From positions 434,001 through 498,000 of the forward strand of contig JAHBVX010000005.1 of NCBI GenBank assembly GCA_019637295.1: a stretch of 64,000 nt of DNA. Reading direction: 5' to 3'. The stretch's first letter is position 1; every line of letters starts with the position of its first letter. Shown here piece after piece: positions 9,267-17,697 of the stretch. This DNA comes from Polyangiaceae bacterium (GTDB taxonomy: Bacteria > Myxococcota_A > Polyangia > Polyangiales > Polyangiaceae). Made by a program: the position numbers and the translations under genes. The notes beneath the pieces were generated by a model. That model was not told the origin of the DNA, ran no database searches, and was given only the letters and a program-made list of their open reading frames with translations.

Positions 9267-9815
9267 TCAGCGCGACAGCTCTATGCGAGACAACGCCTCG
9301 GCGTCGACTTTGGCGGTGGAGACCAAGGCCTGCAGCAACTGCCCGCCGAGTCGCGCCAGTCCGAGCAGCGCGCTGATGCGCTGCCGCTGAAGCTCGGCGC
9401 GTTTGCGCTCCGCTGCATCCGATGAAGCCAGCTTGCCGGCGAGTGAGCGCAGCGCGGCCTCGCAGGACTCAATCGCAGCAGCAACCTCCTTCTGCTCACG
9501 CTCGGCGATCACGCGAGACACCATCTTCCAGAGCTGAACCTCCGCCGTGAAGTGATCACGTCGCTGCCCGGGCTCCCACACCTTCTTGATTACACCCCAG
9601 CGCAGCAGCTCGTTGAGCGTCATGCTCACCGCGCCGCTGGAGAGCTGAAGCGCGTCCTGCAGCTCGCGTGCACCCATCGGCTCCGGGGAGAGATACAGGA
9701 CCGCCCAGGTCCGACCCATGTTGCGCTTGAAGCCCCAGAACTCGATCAGTCTGCCGATCAGATCGGTGACGATGACCTCGCTCTCCCACAAGACGCGCTT
9801 CGATTCGTCAGGCAT
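9267..9815 (-). CDS. GbsR/MarR-type transcriptional regulator
   Basis: A 182-aa winged-helix protein. The N-terminal half has the GbsR-family pattern: FWGFKRNMGRTWAVLYLSPE, then a helix-turn-helix around LQDALQLSSGAVSMTLNEL and a wing at RWGVIKKVWEPG. The second half is a long coiled-coil-like helix, probably for dimerisation. It starts 9 nt after the polyprenyl synthase stop, so the two genes form an operon. An AT-rich palindrome at the operon start suggests autoregulation. The ligand is unknown. A GTG at 9818 is an alternative start. Confidence 0.85.
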   Translation of the reverse strand: MPDESKRVLWESEVIVTDLIGRLIEFWGFKRNMGRTWAVLYLSPEPMGARELQDALQLSSGAVSMTLNELLRWGVIKKVWEPGQRRDHFTAEVQLWKMVSRVIAEREQKEVAAAIESCEAALRSLAGKLASSDAAERKRAELQRQRISALLGLARLGGQLLQALVSTAKVDAEALSRIELSR

Positions 9816-9824
9816 CACCGCGGC

Positions 9825-10835
9825 TCATGCGGCGCGCAGCGCCAACTCGGACGCGACGCCCTCGAGCAGACGACGCGCCGGAGTGGCGCGAATCCCGCGC
9901 AGCGCGGCCAGGGCTTCGTCCGTCGCGGCGATGGCCCGCTCGCGCACGACGCGGCACACGCCCGTGCGACGCACGGCCGTAGCAATGTGGTCGACGGAGT
10001 CCGTCTCACCGGCGTGAACGCGTCGAAGCTCCGCCAACAGGCTGGGCTCCTCGGCGCAGGCGAGGACGAGCGGCAGCGTCAGCTTCCCCTCTCGTAGATC
10101 CGCCAGCGGCGACTTGCCGGTCTGCTCCCCCTCGTAGTCCAACAGGTCGTCCACCAGCTGAAAGGCGATGCCCAGGCGCTCGCCGAACTCCCCCAGACGC
10201 AGCTGCTCGGGGGGAGCGGCCCCGGCGAGCCGAGCGCCGGTCCGAGTGGCCCAACCGAAGAGGGAGGCCGTCTTGTCACTGAGGATCCGCTCGTAGGTGT
10301 GCTCCGAGGCGTCCACCTGCACGCGACCCCGCAATTGGAGGATCTCGCCCTCGACCAAGCGCCGCAGGGTCGCCAGCAAGTCCGCGAGCGCCTCGGGTGC
10401 GTGCTGTCGCGTGCGCTCGAGCGCGTGCACCAAGAGCAGATCTCCCGACAGCACGCTCACTGCGTTGCCCCACCGCCGACGCGACGTGGGGCGCCCTCGT
10501 CTCTCGTCTCCCTCGTCGATGACGTCGTCGTGCAGCAGCGTCGCCGAGTGGACGAGCTCGACGACCGCGGCCATCTGACGCGCCGGCTCGCCCACGGCGC
10601 CGAAGCAGGCCGAGCTGAGCAGCAGGGCGAGCGGGCGCACCCGCTTGCCGCCAGCCAAGACGAGGTGACTCGCGGCGTCCGTTCCGGGTGCGACTCCCTC
10701 GGCAACGGCCTGGGCGAGCAGGCTCTCCACGTGCCCGAGATCGCGAGCGAGCAGCGCCTGAACCTCTGCGAGTCGGGCAGCGGGGTCGGGCGCAGCGCTG
10801 TCGATGAGGAGGCCGACGGCTGAACTGAGCGACAT
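9825..10835 (-). CDS. Polyprenyl diphosphate synthase
   Basis: A 336-aa trans-isoprenyl diphosphate synthase that elongates allylic diphosphates with isopentenyl diphosphate, for quinone side chains or carotenoids. Visible motifs are GGKRVRP, the first Asp-rich motif DDVIDEGDERRGRP (about 103), and the second FQLVDDLLDYEG (about 234). The motif and length fit the IspB/long-chain class better than FPP synthases, but chain length cannot be read securely. The ATG at 10835 is preferred over 10856 because GAAAGG lies 7 nt upstream. It is followed closely by the GbsR-type regulator gene. Confidence 0.88.
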   Translation of the reverse strand: MSLSSAVGLLIDSAAPDPAARLAEVQALLARDLGHVESLLAQAVAEGVAPGTDAASHLVLAGGKRVRPLALLLSSACFGAVGEPARQMAAVVELVHSATLLHDDVIDEGDERRGRPTSRRRWGNAVSVLSGDLLLVHALERTRQHAPEALADLLATLRRLVEGEILQLRGRVQVDASEHTYERILSDKTASLFGWATRTGARLAGAAPPEQLRLGEFGERLGIAFQLVDDLLDYEGEQTGKSPLADLREGKLTLPLVLACAEEPSLLAELRRVHAGETDSVDHIATAVRRTGVCRVVRERAIAATDEALAALRGIRATPARRLLEGVASELALRAA

Positions 10836-10844
10836 GTTCGAACC

Positions 10845-10862
10845 TTTCAAAGTCATTTGAAA
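10845..10862. promoter_or_regulatory. Candidate operator: AT-rich palindrome upstream of polyprenyl synthase
   Basis: TTTCAAA and TTTGAAA form a perfect 7-bp inverted repeat with a 4-nt spacer, ending 10 nt before the ATG at 10835 and overlapping the ribosome-binding region. Such an AT-rich dyad is striking in this GC-rich genome. The adjacent GbsR-type regulator in the same operon is the obvious candidate ligand. Confidence 0.55.
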
Positions 10863-10939
10863 TCTAGGGCAGCTGCCCGGCCTGGGTCAACGGGGGGGAG
10901 TTTGACGCCCCGGCGTTTCCGAGCCAAGCCGCCTTCTCG

Positions 10940-11395
10940 ATGGCCGGCCCTGGCCCCACCCGTGCGGAACGACTCGGCCGTCGCGCCGCGATCGCGGTCT
11001 TTGGCGTGGTGGTCGGCGGGTTCACCCTGATCAACACCGCCAGCATCATTCGGCAGGTTTGGTTCCTGCCGCCGGCGGAGGCATCCACCGCCTGCCGGGC
11101 GGACCTGCTCGGACTCATCGCGGCGGTGCGGCGCGCCCGGGGAGCGGCTGCCGAGGAGGTCGACGGCGAGCGAGCGGCGCTGGCGAGCTTTCAGGCTGCC
11201 CTTCTGCCCGAGTGGTCCCGCCGCGCCGCCCTGGACGCCACCTGCCGAGACGACGCCGTCGCCCTGAGAGCGCTGCGGGAGGTCGACCGGCTGCGGTATG
11301 CCGAGGAACACTCGGTCCGCTCCGAGGCCGTCGAGGTGGCCCGGCTGCGTCGAGGCGTGCAGCGCCTCGAGCTCGAGCTGGGCCAGGGTCGCTGA
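10940..11395 (+). CDS. Single-pass membrane protein with coiled-coil tail
   Basis: 151 aa. A short basic N-terminus is followed by one hydrophobic helix (about 16-40) and a charged, helical, Arg/Glu/Ala-rich remainder. The two Cys residues of the soluble part, in TACRADL and DATCRDD, may pair. It diverges from the polyprenyl synthase gene and precedes the helicase gene on the same strand by 83 nt. I do not recognise a family. Confidence 0.6.
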   Translation: MAGPGPTRAERLGRRAAIAVFGVVVGGFTLINTASIIRQVWFLPPAEASTACRADLLGLIAAVRRARGAAAEEVDGERAALASFQAALLPEWSRRAALDATCRDDAVALRALREVDRLRYAEEHSVRSEAVEVARLRRGVQRLELELGQGR

Positions 11396-11478
11396 CCCGC
11401 CGGCTGCACTTGGTGCTAGGCTCCGCCGCGGCCCGGGCAGGCCCCCCCCGAACGGAGCAGCCCCGCCAGAGAGGATTC

Positions 11479-13299
11479 ATGGATTCGAGTACTGCTGAGG
11501 CGGACGCCCCGCCCCCGACCTTCGACTGCCTTCCGCTGAGCGCCGACGTCCGGCGCGCGATAGACGAGCTCGGCTACGTCCACCCCACCCCGGTGCAGCG
11601 CGCCGTGTTCGAGTTGGCGGTTCGCGGCAAAGATCTCGTGGTGCAGGCCCGCACCGGGACCGGCAAGACCGCCGCCTTTGGCATGCCCATCGTCGACCAG
11701 CTCGTGCGCAGCTCCGAGGGCGTGGTCCAAGCCCTCGTGCTGTGCCCGACCCGGGAGCTCGCGCTGCAGGTCACTCGAGAGCTCGAGAGCCTCGGCAAGC
11801 ACAAGGGCGTCGACGTGGTCGCCGTCTACGGCGGCGCGCCGATGGGCCGGCAGATCGACGCCCTGGAGCGGGGTGCCCAGGTCGTGGTGGGCACTCCTGG
11901 GCGTGTGCTCGACCACCTGCACCGCAAGACCCTCAACCCCGAGCGCATACGCTGCTTCGTGCTCGACGAGTCGGACGAGATGTTGAGCATGGGTTTTCTG
12001 CCTCAGATCACCGAGGTGTTGAGCTTCCTCCCCGCAAGCCGACAGACATTGCTCTTCAGCGCCACCCTGCCGCCGGACATCCAGCGCATGGCGGAGACCC
12101 GGCTCAAGGAGCCGGAGTTCGTGACGCTCAGCGGCGATCACATCGGCGCCCTGGAGATCGACCACTTCGTGTACCTCTCCTTCGGCGAGAAATGCAGCGA
12201 GATATTGCGCATCATCGAGGTGGAGAATCCCGAGAGCGCCATCGTGTTCTGCAACACCCGCGACGAAACGAAGCGCGTCGCGCAAGCCCTCAAGGACCAG
12301 GGCTACAGCGCCGAGTGGCTGAATGCCGATCTGCCCCAGAACGAGCGCGAGAACGTGATGCGCGCGACGCGCGAAGGCAAGCTACGTTTCCTGGTGGCGA
12401 CCGACGTCGCCGCGCGGGGGATCGACATCTCGCTGCTGACCCACGTCATCAACTACGACTTCCCCGAGTCTGCCGAGGCGTACGTACACCGGACGGGTCG
12501 GACGGGACGCGCGGGTCGCACCGGCACGGCGATATCGCTGATCTCACCGTCCGATGTCGGACGACTGTACTACCTGAGGCTCACCTACAAGCTCCGCCCG
12601 ATCGAGAAGCAGCTGCCCAGCAGCCGTGAGCTTCGCACCCGTGCCGAGGCCGATCTGGTCAACTCGTTCGCTGACGCGTTCGCCGCGAAGGGTACGCACC
12701 AGGACGATCTCGCGCTGGCGCGACGGGTCCTCACTCACGAGCGCGCCGAGCTGATCGTCGCGGGGCTGCTCCGCAATCACCTCGGCGAGCGCGAGGACGC
12801 CGCGGAGGTCGCCGCCGCCGAGCGGCGCGCGAGGAACCCCAAGCCCGTCCCGCCAAACGCGGCGGTCGCCCCCACGCCGCAGCTCTCCGGCCCGTCCGAG
12901 TCGGGTCCACCCGCCGCAGCCGCCCGCCCCCGGCCGCGAGAGGACCGCGAGCCCCGTCGCGGGCGGCGGAGGGAGCCGGAACCCGTGGGCTACTCCGTCG
13001 AGGACGCGGCCCCGCTGTCCAGCAGCCATCCCGAGGCGCTCCCGGAGGCGTTGCCGCGGGCAGATGACCCGACCCTGGCCGAGGTGTTCCTCAACGTGGG
13101 ACGCCGGGACGGTATCAGCCCTGCCGAGATCCTGCGCGTGCTGGGCGGCAGCGAGCCCGAGGCTGCCATCAACATCCGGCAGCGTCACTCCTTCCTCAAG
13201 GTGCCACACTCCCGTGTCCAGGACGTCCTCGAGCGCCTCAATGGCGCCGTCATCGCGGGCAAGCAGGCCGTCGCCGAGATCGCGCGACCGCGCGCGTGA
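11479..13299 (+). CDS. deaD: DEAD-box ATP-dependent RNA helicase, DeaD/CsdA type
   Basis: 606 aa, starting at the ATG after GAGG; the open frame upstream is not part of the gene. Motifs in order: PTPVQ (Q), ARTGTGKT (I, about 57), PTRELALQ (Ia), DESD (II, about 163), SAT (III), and HRTGRTGRAG (VI, about 337). A basic, Pro-rich linker follows, then a C-terminal DbpA/CsdA RNA-binding domain (about 530-606). Family members unwind structured RNA in ribosome assembly and cold adaptation. Motif II reads DESD rather than DEAD, which keeps the catalytic Asp-Glu and the final Asp. Confidence 0.92.
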   Translation: MDSSTAEADAPPPTFDCLPLSADVRRAIDELGYVHPTPVQRAVFELAVRGKDLVVQARTGTGKTAAFGMPIVDQLVRSSEGVVQALVLCPTRELALQVTRELESLGKHKGVDVVAVYGGAPMGRQIDALERGAQVVVGTPGRVLDHLHRKTLNPERIRCFVLDESDEMLSMGFLPQITEVLSFLPASRQTLLFSATLPPDIQRMAETRLKEPEFVTLSGDHIGALEIDHFVYLSFGEKCSEILRIIEVENPESAIVFCNTRDETKRVAQALKDQGYSAEWLNADLPQNERENVMRATREGKLRFLVATDVAARGIDISLLTHVINYDFPESAEAYVHRTGRTGRAGRTGTAISLISPSDVGRLYYLRLTYKLRPIEKQLPSSRELRTRAEADLVNSFADAFAAKGTHQDDLALARRVLTHERAELIVAGLLRNHLGEREDAAEVAAAERRARNPKPVPPNAAVAPTPQLSGPSESGPPAAAARPRPREDREPRRGRRREPEPVGYSVEDAAPLSSSHPEALPEALPRADDPTLAEVFLNVGRRDGISPAEILRVLGGSEPEAAINIRQRHSFLKVPHSRVQDVLERLNGAVIAGKQAVAEIARPRA

Positions 13300-13305
13300 G
13301 TGTGC

Positions 13306-13319
13306 TAAAGTCGGCGCTC
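13306..13319 (+). promoter_or_regulatory. Leaderless-type -10 (TAAAGT) before the TPR gene
   Basis: TAAAGT lies 8 nt before the GTG at 13320, with no Shine-Dalgarno between. This is one of twelve similar arrangements in the window. Confidence 0.4.
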
Positions 13320-13916
13320 GTGCACGACGAGCACAGTCCCGTCCCGGCGCTCGCCCCGACCACTGCGCGGCTCCTCCGCAGCGTCTGTTGGGGGCTCGAC
13401 AACGGCCTCGGCGCCCGGGACATCGTGCCCATGCTGCGCAAGCTCGCCGCCAGCGTGACGCCAGGCAGCGAGGTCTGGCTGTTCGCTACTCGTGCCTTGG
13501 CGGAGGAGCTGCTCGCCGTCGATCCCTGGCGCGCGGCCCTGACCGCTCGGGCGCTGCTCGCTCACGGGGAGACGGACGCAGCCCACGCCCTGCTGGGGCT
13601 CGCCCACGCGCGCCTGGGGCACATCCGGGCGGCCGTCCGCGCGTTCCGCAAGGCGCTGCTGCTCAATCCCGAGTGTGCCTCTTACGCCCACAATCTCGGA
13701 CACTTGCTCGATGCGGGGCTGGGCCGGCCGCGCGACGCGCTCAGCTACCTCGCGCGCGCTCGACGCGCGCTGGACGACCCGGAAGTGGCAGCCAGCTACG
13801 CCCATGCCCTGCTGCGCTCGGGAGATACGGAGCGGGCGCGCTCGGTGCTCGAGGCTCACCACGACCAAGAACGGGTCCAGGAGTTGCTCGCGCGCTGGTC
13901 GGGACCATCGGGTTGA
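13320..13916 (+). CDS. TPR-repeat protein
   Basis: 198 aa from the GTG at 13320. An in-frame GTG at 13296, overlapping the helicase stop, is the alternative start. I prefer 13320 because a TAAAGT hexamer sits 8 nt before it. Helical TPR-like pairs run throughout (e.g. AHALLGLAHARLGHIRAAVRA). No signal peptide or catalytic motif is seen. It is probably a cytoplasmic interaction module; the partner is unknown. Confidence 0.7.
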   Translation: MHDEHSPVPALAPTTARLLRSVCWGLDNGLGARDIVPMLRKLAASVTPGSEVWLFATRALAEELLAVDPWRAALTARALLAHGETDAAHALLGLAHARLGHIRAAVRAFRKALLLNPECASYAHNLGHLLDAGLGRPRDALSYLARARRALDDPEVAASYAHALLRSGDTERARSVLEAHHDQERVQELLARWSGPSG

Positions 13917-13979
13917 TCGGCCCGAAGAGGCGGCGACTCGGCGCTTTGCACCGTGCTGGAAGAGCACTATTGCCCGTCC

Positions 13980-15392
13980 ATGCGCAAGAGTTGGATCTCA
14001 GGCTTGCTGCTTCCGGTCGCCCTGGCCACCACCGCGGTCGCTCAGCCGGAGCGGCCGCCTGTGACGCCGCCGGCCGCTCCCACGGATACCCTCGAGCCGA
14101 AGCTGCCGGAGGTGAACGACCCACTGCTCGCCCCGCTCGGGACGCCGAGCCGGGTACTCGGCTCCTGGCAGGAGGCCATTCGAGTGGTGCGCGGCCGCTC
14201 GACCCAGCTGTCGCGAACGCTGGCGCAGGTCGAGCTGGCCAACGGGCAGGCGCGCCAAGCCCTGGCGCGCGCCCTGCCCACGCTGACCGCCACCGGACAG
14301 ATCCAGCGGCACATGCTCACCGGCGAGGGCATCACCTTCGGCGCCACCGGACTGCGCTCCGGAACGATCCCCGACCCCCAGACGACCTACAGCGGCAGCC
14401 TCGGCCTGCGGGTACCGGTGATAGCCTTGCGCGCGTGGCACGATCACGGCACCGCGCGGCGCGGCGCTGGCGCCAGCGGGCTGAGCCGTGAAGATGTGGA
14501 GCGGCGGGTGCTCGGCGCCGTCGCCGAGGCCATCGTCAACGTCGTGACGGCGGAGCGGCTGGCCGAGATCAGCCGCATCTCCCTGAAGAGCACCCTCTCC
14601 ACTCTGGAGCTCAACAAGCGGCGCGCCCAGCTCGGAGCGGCCAGCGCTCTGGACGTCCTGCGCGCCGAGCAGGAAGTGTCCATCACCCGCGCACAGGTCG
14701 TCGGCGCGGACGAGGGAGTGAGGCGGGCGCGCGAGGCGCTCGGCGTGACGCTGGGCTACTCCGATCCCTGGGGAGTCACGCCACAGATCAGCCTCGATCA
14801 GCTGGCGGTAGACGCCCAGTCCGTCTGCCGCGCGGTGGATGACCCGAACGCTCGCGCGGACGTGCGGGCGGCGCGCGCGCGACTCGAGATCGCCCGGCGC
14901 AACGTGGACGGCGTCAGCCTGGACTTCGTCCCCACCGTCGACTTCGTCTCGAACCTCAACTACCTCTCGCTCGAACGTCAGAGCCCCAATAACCGCCACG
15001 TCAACTGGACCATCGGTGGCGTGCTGACCTGGCCCCTGTACGACGGTGGGCTGCGCTACGGGACCAAGATGACGACCGAGGCCCAGCTGCGTCTGGCCCA
15101 GGAGGACGTCACCGACGCGCAGCGAGGAGCCCAGCTCGAGGCTGCCCAGGCACGCCGCGCGGTGGCCGTCGCACGCCAGAACCTGGCCGTCAGCCAGAGC
15201 ACGCGCGAGATCGCCCGCAAGGCCGGGCGCCTGTCGCGCATCGCGTTCGCAGCGGGGCAGGGTTCCAGCTTCGACTTGATCGACTCCTCGCGACGGCTGC
15301 GCGAGGCCGAGATCGACACTGCCATCAAGGAGTTCGAGCTCGTTCGGGCCCAAATTGCCGCCCTTCTCGCCTCCGCCAACTGCAAGGTGTGA
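13980..15392 (+). CDS. TolC-family outer membrane efflux protein
   Basis: 470 aa. The ATG at 13980 begins a clear signal peptide (MRKSWISGLLLPVALATTAVA). The mature protein has the two long-helix halves of TolC channels, for example ARQALARALPTLTATGQ and the later ARLEIARRNVDGVSLDFVPT, with a barrel strand near NRHVNWTIGGVLTWPL. TolC trimers form the outer-membrane duct for RND, ABC or MFS exporters. No periplasmic adaptor or pump gene is adjacent, so the partner is elsewhere. It lies just upstream of the CcmC gene but with its own spacing. Confidence 0.87.
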   Translation: MRKSWISGLLLPVALATTAVAQPERPPVTPPAAPTDTLEPKLPEVNDPLLAPLGTPSRVLGSWQEAIRVVRGRSTQLSRTLAQVELANGQARQALARALPTLTATGQIQRHMLTGEGITFGATGLRSGTIPDPQTTYSGSLGLRVPVIALRAWHDHGTARRGAGASGLSREDVERRVLGAVAEAIVNVVTAERLAEISRISLKSTLSTLELNKRRAQLGAASALDVLRAEQEVSITRAQVVGADEGVRRAREALGVTLGYSDPWGVTPQISLDQLAVDAQSVCRAVDDPNARADVRAARARLEIARRNVDGVSLDFVPTVDFVSNLNYLSLERQSPNNRHVNWTIGGVLTWPLYDGGLRYGTKMTTEAQLRLAQEDVTDAQRGAQLEAAQARRAVAVARQNLAVSQSTREIARKAGRLSRIAFAAGQGSSFDLIDSSRRLREAEIDTAIKEFELVRAQIAALLASANCKV

Positions 15393-15408
15393 TAGGTTCG
15401 CTGCCGCC
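15393..15408 (+). promoter_or_regulatory. Leaderless-type -10 (TAGGTT) before ccmC
   Basis: TAGGTT lies 10 nt before the ATG at 15409, immediately after the tolC-like stop. There is no Shine-Dalgarno. Confidence 0.35.
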
Positions 15409-16116
15409 ATGCGCTCGGGCCACGGCTTCCTCGCCCTGTTCACCATCACCGTCGCGGTGGTCGCCACGCTGCTCGCCTTCGTCGCGTTCAAGGTCCCCGT
15501 CGCGCAGCCCGAAGCCGGCGGGCTGGCCCAGAAGATCTTCTACTTCCACGTCCCGTCCGCGTACGCGATGTACCTCTCGGGCGCAGTCTGTTTCGTCGCC
15601 AGCGCCGCCTACCTGTTGAAGCTCAGCGAGCGCTGGAACGCCTGGGCCCACGCCGCCGCCGAGTGCGCCGCCTTGTTCGGCATCATCGTGCTGACCAGCG
15701 GACCGCTGTGGGCAAAGAAGGCCTGGGGCGTGTACTGGACCTGGGACCCACGGCTGACCACCAGCCTACTCTCGTGCCTGATCTACATCGCGCTCGTGCT
15801 GCTGCGCACGTTCGGCGGGGCTGGAGAGGCGGAGCGCAAGTTCGCCGCCGCCCTGGGCGTGCTCGGCACCGTCAATCTACCCATCATCCACTATTCCGTC
15901 CGCAAGTGGGGCGGCAACCACCCCGTGGTCATCACCAAGGGCGGTGGAGGCCTGGGCAACGACGACATGAAGCTCACCCTGACCGTCGGGTTCGTCGCGT
16001 TCACTCTGCTGGCGGTGCTGCTGCTCTGGCAGCGGATGCGCGCGCACTGGCTGTCGTCCCGGGTTCGTTTGGTCGAGGAGCGCGCGCTCGATCTCGGTCT
16101 GGTCAAGGAGTCCTGA
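15409..16116 (+). CDS. ccmC: Heme exporter CcmC (cytochrome c biogenesis)
   Basis: A 235-aa inner-membrane protein with six hydrophobic helices. It carries the Trp-rich heme-handling motif WGVYWTWDPRLT and flanking conserved histidines in IFYFHVPSAY and IIHYSVRKWGG. CcmC delivers heme to CcmE for covalent cytochrome c maturation. The next gene encodes a CcmD-like small membrane protein, which fits. CcmA, CcmB, CcmE and CcmF are not in the window. Confidence 0.92.
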   Translation: MRSGHGFLALFTITVAVVATLLAFVAFKVPVAQPEAGGLAQKIFYFHVPSAYAMYLSGAVCFVASAAYLLKLSERWNAWAHAAAECAALFGIIVLTSGPLWAKKAWGVYWTWDPRLTTSLLSCLIYIALVLLRTFGGAGEAERKFAAALGVLGTVNLPIIHYSVRKWGGNHPVVITKGGGGLGNDDMKLTLTVGFVAFTLLAVLLLWQRMRAHWLSSRVRLVEERALDLGLVKES

Positions 16117-16117
16117 C

Positions 16118-16354
16118 GTGCAGTCCACCCAAAGCTCCGCCTCAGTGCCCACGGATCGCGCCACCGAGTTCCGACCCGTCGAGGGCGGCCCCAACACCAC
16201 CAGCGCCGAGGCGCTGCTCATCGCGGCGTATTTCGTGCTCTGGGCTCTGCTCTTTCGCTTCGTGCTGGTCAGCCACAGGCGCCAGCAGGTGCTCACCGTG
16301 CGCCTGGACGAGCTCGAACGCCGGCTCGAGACCAACGCACGCTCGGAGCCATGA
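16118..16354 (+). CDS. CcmD-like small membrane protein
   Basis: 78 aa with a single transmembrane helix (AALLIAAYFVLWALLFRFVL-like, about 31-52) followed by a basic, coiled-coil tail RRQQVLTVRLDELERRLE. This is the topology and tail pattern of CcmD, which stabilises CcmC and helps release holo-CcmE. It starts 2 nt after the ccmC stop. The N-terminal 30 residues are longer than in most CcmD proteins. Confidence 0.75.
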   Translation: MQSTQSSASVPTDRATEFRPVEGGPNTTSAEALLIAAYFVLWALLFRFVLVSHRRQQVLTVRLDELERRLETNARSEP

Positions 16355-16491
16355 TTCTGGGACAGATGACCTTCGAGCACGCCCTGTACATCCCCGGGGT
16401 CCTGCTCATCGGCCTGACGCTCGGGTACGTCATGGGAGCGCGCGCAGTCCGCGCGGAGTACGAACGCCTGAAGAAGCGGGCAAAGGAGTGA
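16351..16491 (+). CDS. 46-aa single-pass membrane microprotein
   Basis: The ATG at 16351 overlaps the CcmD-like stop (ATGA), indicating translational coupling. The product (MILGQMTFEHALYIPGVLLI...) has one hydrophobic helix at about 12-30 and a basic tail AEYERLKKRAKE. Its position suggests a third small subunit of the heme-export module. I know of no named family for it. The acyl-CoA dehydrogenase gene begins 3 nt later, using the AAAGGAG at this gene's 3' end as its ribosome-binding site. Confidence 0.65.
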   Translation: MILGQMTFEHALYIPGVLLIGLTLGYVMGARAVRAEYERLKKRAKE

Positions 16492-16494
16492 CAG

Positions 16495-17634
16495 ATGCTG
16501 AACTTTGGACTCTCTGAGGAGCAAACGGCGCTGGTGGAGACCGCGCGGCGCTTCGCCCGCGAGCGCATCATCCCGGTGGCGGCACAGTGCGATCGGGACA
16601 GTCGATTTCCGCGGGACGTCTTCGAGGCTGCCCACGAGCTCGGCTTCGTGAACACCACCGTACCCGCGGAGTACGGCGGGCCTGGCATGGGCGAGCTCGA
16701 GAACGCGCTCATCACGGAGCAGCTGGCCTACGGCTGCACGGGGATCACGACCAGCATGCTGGCCAACACCCTGGCGCTCACCCCCATCAAGCTGGCCGGC
16801 ACCGAGGCCCACAAGAAGAAGTACCTGGGCATGCTCACGGCGGAGCCCCACTTCGCCAGCTACGCCACCACCGAGCCCAGCGGCGGCAGCGACGTCGCCG
16901 GGATGCGCACTCGCTTCACCCAGCACGGGGACGACTACGTCATCTCCGGCGAGAAGAGCTGGATCACGAACGCGACCCTGGCCAGCTTCTACGTCGTGTT
17001 CGCCACCGGCGACACGGCCAAGCGCCACAAGGGCATCGCCGCCTTCATCGTGGACCGGGACACCCCGGGCCTCAAGGTGGGCAAACACGAGGACAAACTC
17101 GGGCAGCGCGCCAGCGACACCGCCGTCGTGCACTTCGAGGAGGTGCGGGTCGACAAGGCGAACCTGCTCGCGCCCGAGGGCGAAGGCTTCAAGCTCGCCA
17201 TGGAGACCTTCAACCAGACTCGCCCGGACATCGGCGCGCTGGCCACCGGCCTCATGCAGCGCGCGCTCGACGAGTCCGTCGCCTACGCGAAGGAGCGCAA
17301 GGCCTTCGGCAGCGCGATCGCCGAGCACCAGATGGTGCAGGCCATGCTCGCGGAGATGGCCATCGGCTGCGAAGCCACGCGCCTCTTGTACCAGAAGGCC
17401 GCCTGGAACTTGGACACGGGGGTGCGCGATCCCATCGTCAGCGCCTATGCCAAGGCGTTCGGCGCCGACCGCGCGATGCAGACCGCCATCGACGCGGTGC
17501 AGGTCTTCGGGGGTAACGGCTACGTGCGGGACTATCCGGTCGAGAAGCTGATGCGCGACGCGAAGGTGTTGCAGATCTACGAGGGCACCAGCCAGATCCA
17601 GCGGCTGGTGATCGCGCGCAGTCTCACGCGTTGA
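16495..17634 (+). CDS. Acyl-CoA dehydrogenase
   Basis: 379 aa, the usual family length. FAD-dependent alpha,beta-dehydrogenation of acyl-CoA in the cytoplasm is expected. Visible signatures are [40 protein letters not shown] and the C-terminal catalytic-base motif [11 protein letters not shown] (Glu at about 366). This pattern is that of short- or medium-chain enzymes, so the substrate is not defined. GGAG lies 8 nt before the ATG. It is translationally close to the ccm genes, but no metabolic link is obvious. Confidence 0.92.
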   Translation: MLNFGLSEEQTALVETARRFARERIIPVAAQCDRDSRFPRDVFEAAHELGFVNTTVPAEYGGPGMGELENALITEQLAYGCTGITTSMLANTLALTPIKLAGTEAHKKKYLGMLTAEPHFASYATTEPSGGSDVAGMRTRFTQHGDDYVISGEKSWITNATLASFYVVFATGDTAKRHKGIAAFIVDRDTPGLKVGKHEDKLGQRASDTAVVHFEEVRVDKANLLAPEGEGFKLAMETFNQTRPDIGALATGLMQRALDESVAYAKERKAFGSAIAEHQMVQAMLAEMAIGCEATRLLYQKAAWNLDTGVRDPIVSAYAKAFGADRAMQTAIDAVQVFGGNGYVRDYPVEKLMRDAKVLQIYEGTSQIQRLVIARSLTR

Positions 17635-17697
17635 CCGGTCGGGTCGCTGCCTGCTGTCGGTCAGACGCGGTCACGGCGAGGCTGCCTGCGAGCCCGC

